Positions 59,470-64,000 of a stretch of 64,000 nt of DNA are shown here, one piece after another (position 1 is the stretch's first letter; each line of letters begins with the position of its first letter). The translations under genes and the position numbers were made by a program. The notes beneath the pieces are model-generated. The model was not told the DNA's origin. It saw only the letters and a program-made list of their open reading frames with translations, and searched no databases. Origin of the DNA: Leucogyrophana mollusca (lineage: Eukaryota; Basidiomycota; Agaricomycetes; Boletales); assembly GCA_021014945.1 (NCBI GenBank), contig MU266341.1:1-64000 (forward strand), read 5' to 3'.

Positions 59470-62400
59470 CTATGATGATCTCTGTTGTTGCAAAACCTGT
59501 TGGTCTTTCTTTGACCGGTAAAAGTCGGAGAATGATAGACGGATACTCAAAAAGCGACAATCAAGGTCCGGATGACTTTGTAGTCCATGCACGATGGTTT
59601 GTGCATGCTCCCCGAATGCGGTGCTGTATTCTTTGATCAGCTCTCGTATCTGAGACAAATTTTGTTGGTTGGGGTGATCGTCGAGGTCTTGTTGAAGGGT
59701 GGTGTAGAGACCCTGTAGAATGGGGTGTTAGTGTAAGCCATAATGGTTCCCGCGCGACTCACCCGCTCTGCGTCTCGTCGTTGGTCTCTTCGTGCCGATT
59801 CCGATAGGCAATAGTTGTAAAAATTGTCCTAGGACCACATGACCATGAAGACGGCGCCAGAGACAGCGCAAAACAGGCTTACCGTTGCTTCCCGAAACTG
59901 CAGTATAATCGAGAACAGTTCGCGAACTAAGGTCAGAAGGTTCTCCTGTAAAGAGTCAATCACTGTGATGGAAGGTTCGGGATTGATAAAGGATCACCTC
60001 TCGTCCAGCCCTCGGGCTCAACAAAAGCACCTTTTTCACCATACGGTCTAGATATGACCGGTGTGCATCGATCATTGCATCGAGGTCACCCTCTCGTTTA
60101 CTGAAAAACTCCATCAAGTTTTTCCAAGAGCATTCTATCACTTCGAGTTGACAGTATGCTTGCATCTGGCGAACGAAGTGAATCATTTCAGCCATGACAA
60201 GCCGAATCTGGTGCCAATCGTAGTTAAAGTCTAGGTTCAGACTTCTTAGCAGCATCAAGGATATGGGCTTAAAACCTTACCTGGAAGTCGCAAGAATGTC
60301 CTTGATGCCCCTGCTATTCTCATCCACCCTTGACTAAGTGTGCTTTCGATACGTTTCATCTTCCAGAGATGATTGAACAATTTTAGGTACTTCATCATCG
60401 AATCAGGATCAAGTATTGTATCGATCGGCGCATCGACTTTGTACTCTAGCGTGAAGACGTCCCAGCCGATCTCTCCGTGAGAGTACTCGAGCATGCGCGC
60501 GTCGAGGCGACGCCGAACGTCTGGTGGGTCGTTCTGAGCATTGGAAGTGCGGACAGCTGTTTCGAGGGTGGCTGTAAGATTATGACGATATAGTGTGTTC
60601 GCTGGCCGCGCTAAACTCGGCCTAAAGAGTAACGTGAGCGAGATGTGAAGTTCGAAAAGAAAGTAATACACACCCAAGTGCTTCCATCAATTGCTCCGCA
60701 AAGTCACCATGGCCCAGCATAAGGTAATGTTTCAAAGCTTGCAGGTGGTCCAGTAACTTGAACTTCTCAATGAATACTTCAAAGAGTCGCTGACTGGCCG
60801 TCATATAAGCGGAATCTATAGAGCGTTCAAGTCCGGCGATGTCACTGTACTTGAGAACTGTGGGTGATAAGCGACATAGACAAGTCGATTCTAGCCTTGG
60901 TGCCGGAACTCACTGCCGCCTGTGTTACTCATCTTTTCACGAGTCGCCACCCAGTCGCTGTCGTGACAGCTATATCGGATGAAATTGAGACTCTTTCCTG
61001 TGGAGAATATCTGCTTTGCGGATCAGACGTATGTCTCGCGTCTATACGATATCCTTACCTTCTTTCCGAAGGCTTCCCCGACGAACATCGGCAGCATGTC
61101 CCGTTGAAACTGGTACTTTGCTTCCCACAGCCTCAAGCCGCCTTCTCGTTCTGTGGACATATCTTCATTCTCGCCGCCAAGTCCAGCGAAAACACCATCC
61201 GTCGAAAGCTGTGCAATACCTCCAGTCAAGGAGGAAGGGTGGAGTAAATATTGCATGCGCGCAAGTTCTGGGTCAACGGAAACAAAGAACTCGTTGTATG
61301 GATCGTAAAGTTCGCCGGAGAACAGCCACTTGTGAAGAGTGGAGAAGAACGGCTTTGATACCTGCAAAACTAAGGGTTGAATGGTGAATGATCCAGTACC
61401 ATAACAAGATGACGAACTTCTTCCAGAAGTTGGTCGGTGAATTTTCGGACGAAAGGGTCCCCAGTGTCAGTATAGCTGTGGATAAGGTTGACCAAGGCAC
61501 CTCCTTGGGCACCTGCAGCTCCCGTTAGAAAATGGACAACCACGCACGAGACTGATTACCTCGAGCGCCTTCCACGCAGACACTCATCATGCGCATTCTT
61601 AATCTCCACTCGTTAATCCAAACGTCGAGACGTTTTAAGGTGAGGCCTGTTTCTTCTTCTCTGACGGCTGCGTCATTGCTCCCGTTTCCGTCTTGGTCTC
61701 TTACAGATGCTGTTGACATCTGTGATTCAAGAACTGCTATGAGTCTGTAGTACTCTGTTAGCTGTGCCTGCAGGTGGTGGCAAAGACTTTGTTCGATCAT
61801 GCCCACAGCGGGTCGACCTTCACGATCCTTAACAAAAGCCTCGACTCGGGAATACAGGTGACCGACTTCGGAGAGTCTGTGGATGAGCGTTTTGATAGGA
61901 TTAGTGATCAAGTGTTTCTGAAACCCAGCACTGAGTTTACTCCTCTGAGGTTGTAACTGCGTACTGACCGAATCGTCCACAAAGACGAGTTTGCTTTGAT
62001 CATCTTGATCCGAAATCGACAACTGTACATATTTCCCGGATATTCCTTGCAAGAGGTACAAGGTATCGCGTAGTAGGAGGTGTTCCGAAAGATGCGGTCG
62101 ACCTATACCACCAGGATCATAAGGCATTCGCAACCATTAACAAAGGACAAAGTATATACCGATTTTGGCACGATACTCCCTCAGTAGCTCTGCCTTTGAT
62201 TTGCCTTTGGGTAGTTTTGGAGGTGATGATGGATCCATTGCATTTGAGGTGGCAGAAGAAGATCGGTGTGTGGGTTGAACCAGAGATACGAGGAAAGGGC
62301 TCGAGACAGCATTCTGGCGTGAAGATGACGATGATAGGGAGTGAAGGAAGAGTAAAGATTCGTGCTTTCTAGACAGGACTGACTGAACCTTGAATTACAA

Positions 62401-62515
62401 CGGTGACATTGCTGTGTGTAAACAGAGTGCGCACCTGGTCCAGCAGCCTAGAAAGCAGATTCGTGAATTTGAGGGAAGCGTTGGCTGGGGAGGGAGTCTG
62501 AAGGACTGCGACCAT
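59470..62515 (-). CDS. Gamma-tubulin complex component 2 (GCP2/Spc97)
   Basis: GCP2 with GCP3 and gamma-tubulin forms the microtubule-nucleating complex at the spindle pole body. The ATG at 62515 opens MVAVLQTPSPANASLKFTNL; an intron then leads to a Ser-rich linker and KLPKGKSKAELLREYRAKIG. The GCP core reads HLSEHLLLRDTLYLLQGISG, ITNPIKTLIHRLSEVGHLYS, RLIAVLESQMSTASV, VSKPFFSTLHKWLFSGELYD, PYNEFFVSVDPELARMQYLL and FQRDMLPMFVGEAFGKKIFS. The C-terminal part has LKHYLMLGHGDFAEQLMEAL, WDVFTLEYKVDAPIDTILDP, YLKLFNHLWKMKRIESTLSQ and LDFNYDWHQIRLVMAEMIHF. The end is LDCRFLSIRLSFSDFYRSKK and a short tail, stop at 59470-59472. A stop lies in frame two codons before the ATG. The start overlaps the next gene. 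Confidence 0.9.
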
Positions 62516-62887
62516 AAGCTAGCTCGCCCGAGAATATACGAAGTAGCTCACGTTGCCTCTTGACGAGACTAGCAAGATGGCCTATATCCGTCTCATGACT
62601 TTCGCCTATGTGACTGGTAACAAAAGTTAGATCTTTCTCGAGAGCGCAAGCAGCCTTGCTGACCTGTTGAGAATTTCCTGACAATGGAGGACGAGTTCCT
62701 CCTTGAGGCGTACATTATTTCTCGACTGTGGTACGAGAGCGGTCACCAGCGTATCCAAGGATGAAGAAATGTCGGGCATTCCAGTGTACAGACTCGGACA
62801 ACCTGGAGAAACTGGCTTCATCCCGATCGCGACAACCGCGTTTAGGCTTCGCTCACGTGGTTTCTTGGAGGGTAATGGCTTAGTCAT
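62448..62887 (-). CDS. Small unrecognised protein overlapping the GCP2 start
   Basis: The ATG at 62887 gives MTKPLPSKKPR, joined by an intron with GTGAGC donor and CTCCAG acceptor to CPSLYTGMPDISSSLDTLVT. It continues ALVPQSRNNVRLKEELVLHC, then a 50-bp intron joins QEILN to SHIGESHETDIGHLASLVKR and QRELLRIFSGELAYGRS. The stop is TAG (62448-62450). The heptad-like Leu spacing suggests a short coiled coil of about 120 residues. No family recognised. Its last exon contains the GCP2 start codon (62513-62515) in another frame, giving 68 bp of overlap. It could instead be a 5' part of an alternative GCP2 transcript; I cannot decide. Confidence 0.5.
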
Positions 62888-62963
62888 CCGGCTTTCCAGT
62901 TTCCTTCCCAGCACCAGAGCCAAAGGTCTCGTATTAACCGTCAGTATCGACCTTGAGTCGATC

Positions 62964-62969
62964 TATATA
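62964..62969 (+). promoter_or_regulatory. TATA-like element upstream of the Ser-rich gene
   Basis: GATCTATATACTTTATACTC lies about 65 bp upstream of the ATG at 63033, inside the 145-bp divergent spacer. The position is reasonable for a core promoter; the assignment is tentative. Confidence 0.35.
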
Positions 62970-63032
62970 CTTTATACTCTTGTCGGCGGTAGAAATCTCT
63001 TTGTTTACGACTTTCATGACCTTTGACGCGAC

Positions 63033-64000
63033 ATGGAGCGCTCCAACTCGGTCTCCTCTTTAGCCTCCAATGGATCTACCCAATCACGAGATTCTGCCAG
63101 TCCTTTCGCATATCAAACCCGTCTCCTGGAGCGCACATCATCGCGTGGTAGTGCAGCGTCACTGTCTCGCAACTCCTCTCTGGCAAATAGGCCCAAGATA
63201 TCGAGCCCGACGCCAACTGGGACACCTACTACTCCAACGGCCGCAAGGAGATGGACTCCTTCGCATCGCGTGGGGAGCAGCTTGGACACCGTTCGGGGAA
63301 AGTGGGAAGAGCGTGCCAAAGCTGAGGCCGCTCTTGAAGGTCGCAGATCAGTTAGTCCAACCAAGGACTTCTTGTCTAGAAGTGATTCTGCTTCGTCGGT
63401 TGGATCGGTACTCTCGCCGCAGGTTACTCCGGCATCTACCTTCTCGGATCAATATGCTTCAAGTACAACATCTATCAGCGCAGATGGCTCCAGTACCCAT
63501 CGGACTCCGACATCCTTAAAGCGGCATACCCTGCCTCCTCATATAATCGCGACGCCATTATCTCCAAATACCACAGGTATCTCAGTTGAGAATCCGGAGT
63601 CTCCCACTTCGTCATTTGCGACGCCGACCCCGCATAGAATTCGTTTACCTACCTTGACTCCCTTGACATCGTCTTCAATTTCCAGCGTCAAAGAACTTGG
63701 TGGATATGCTATATCCGCATCAGTCCCGGCTACTTCGCTGGATTCTCCATCACCCCGAGCGCGTCGATCTAACACCCTTGACAGTGCAACGCCTGTTTCT
63801 TCATCCCGAGATGCGCTGTCAAAACTTTCCGAGCAGTCGACGATGTCATCCAATACTTCATCTAACCCGTCGCGACCACTGTTCACGCCAAACTCCTCCT
63901 CATCCTCCCTTCACAGGCGCCCCACTTCTCTCTATGGCTCACAGTACTCGGTTCCACCATCTCCGGACAAATTGGCTCATCGCTCTGCGTCGAGTTTGGA
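63033..64000 (+). CDS. 5' part of a Ser/Pro/Thr-rich protein, cut by the window edge
   Basis: From ATG 63033 (MERSNSVSSLASNGSTQSRD) the frame stays open for 322 codons to the last base of the window, with no intron needed. It is strongly Ser/Thr/Pro-rich and disordered, with one more conserved-looking segment near residue 85 (RRWTPSHRVGSSLDTVRGKW, then EERAKAEAALEGRRS). Many SP/TP pairs suggest regulatory phosphorylation. No domain can be named from this part; the functional domain is probably beyond the edge. The divergent neighbour starts 145 bp away. Confidence 0.75.
   Translation, partial: MERSNSVSSLASNGSTQSRDSASPFAYQTRLLERTSSRGSAASLSRNSSLANRPKISSPTPTGTPTTPTAARRWTPSHRVGSSLDTVRGKWEERAKAEAALEGRRSVSPTKDFLSRSDSASSVGSVLSPQVTPASTFSDQYASSTTSISADGSSTHRTPTSLKRHTLPPHIIATPLSPNTTGISVENPESPTSSFATPTPHRIRLPTLTPLTSSSISSVKELGGYAISASVPATSLDSPSPRARRSNTLDSATPVSSSRDALSKLSEQSTMSSNTSSNPSRPLFTPNSSSSSLHRRPTSLYGSQYSVPPSPDKLAHRSASSL

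Noticed and set aside
1..64000. CRISPR arrays, bacterial operons, phage or intact retroelements
   Set aside because: No regularly spaced repeats, no reverse transcriptase, integrase or transposase motifs, and all clear genes are spliced fungal genes.

Overview
The window is nuclear DNA of a filamentous basidiomycete, probably an agaricomycete (inference). Nearly every gene is cut by several introns of about 48-60 bp with GT-AG ends and CTGAC/CTAAC-like branch sites. Intergenic spacers are short, and the gene complement is fungal: GtaA-type glutaminase, DUF2985 membrane protein, Ran1-type kinase, GT32 mannosyltransferase and CrpA/Pca1-type copper ATPase. No prokaryotic operons, CRISPR arrays, rRNA or convincing tRNA genes are visible. 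Gene spans below run from start codon to stop codon and include introns. I worked out the exon joins by hand from splice motifs and family similarity.

Layout. 1-1501: no gene seen. 1502-25002: DUF2985 protein (+), methionine synthase (-), Ran1-like kinase (-), polyol dehydrogenase (+), an unrecognised acidic/basic protein (+), mitochondrial EF-G2 (-), Ste14 methyltransferase (+), RPL9 (-), Pcf11 (+), Swt1-like PIN nuclease (+) and GT32 mannosyltransferase (+). 25417-40223: MFS transporter (-), Pus7 (-), URA3 (+), Dom34/Pelota (-), phosducin-like/TXNDC9 (+), photolyase (-) and secreted glutaminase (-). 41952-43130: a compact WTAP/Mum2-like protein (+). 43131-49093: a gene-poor island with one Pro/Ser-rich ORF and a diverged tandem duplication of about 330-340 bp. 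49094-64000: single-pass membrane protein (-), AKTIP/Fts-type E2 variant (+), Vip1/PPIP5K (-), copper P1B-ATPase (+), gamma-tubulin complex protein 2 (-), a small overlapping ORF (-) and the 5' part of a Ser-rich protein that runs off the right edge (+).

Functionally this is mostly an ordinary housekeeping segment: one-carbon and pyrimidine metabolism, mRNA 3'-end formation and quality control, ribosome rescue, tRNA/mRNA pseudouridylation, inositol pyrophosphate signalling, microtubule nucleation, copper detoxification and DNA repair. I see no clear multi-gene novel system. The points most worth checking are architectural. DOM34 and the phosducin-like gene have start codons only 50 bp apart, and the latter has a first coding exon of a single ATG. 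URA3 appears to need a GC-AG intron. The GCP2 start codon lies inside the last exon of a small same-strand gene in another frame. A CGG-N11-CCG palindrome sits just upstream of the polyol dehydrogenase. Two repeat structures lie at 41.0-41.2 kb and 48.3-49.0 kb.
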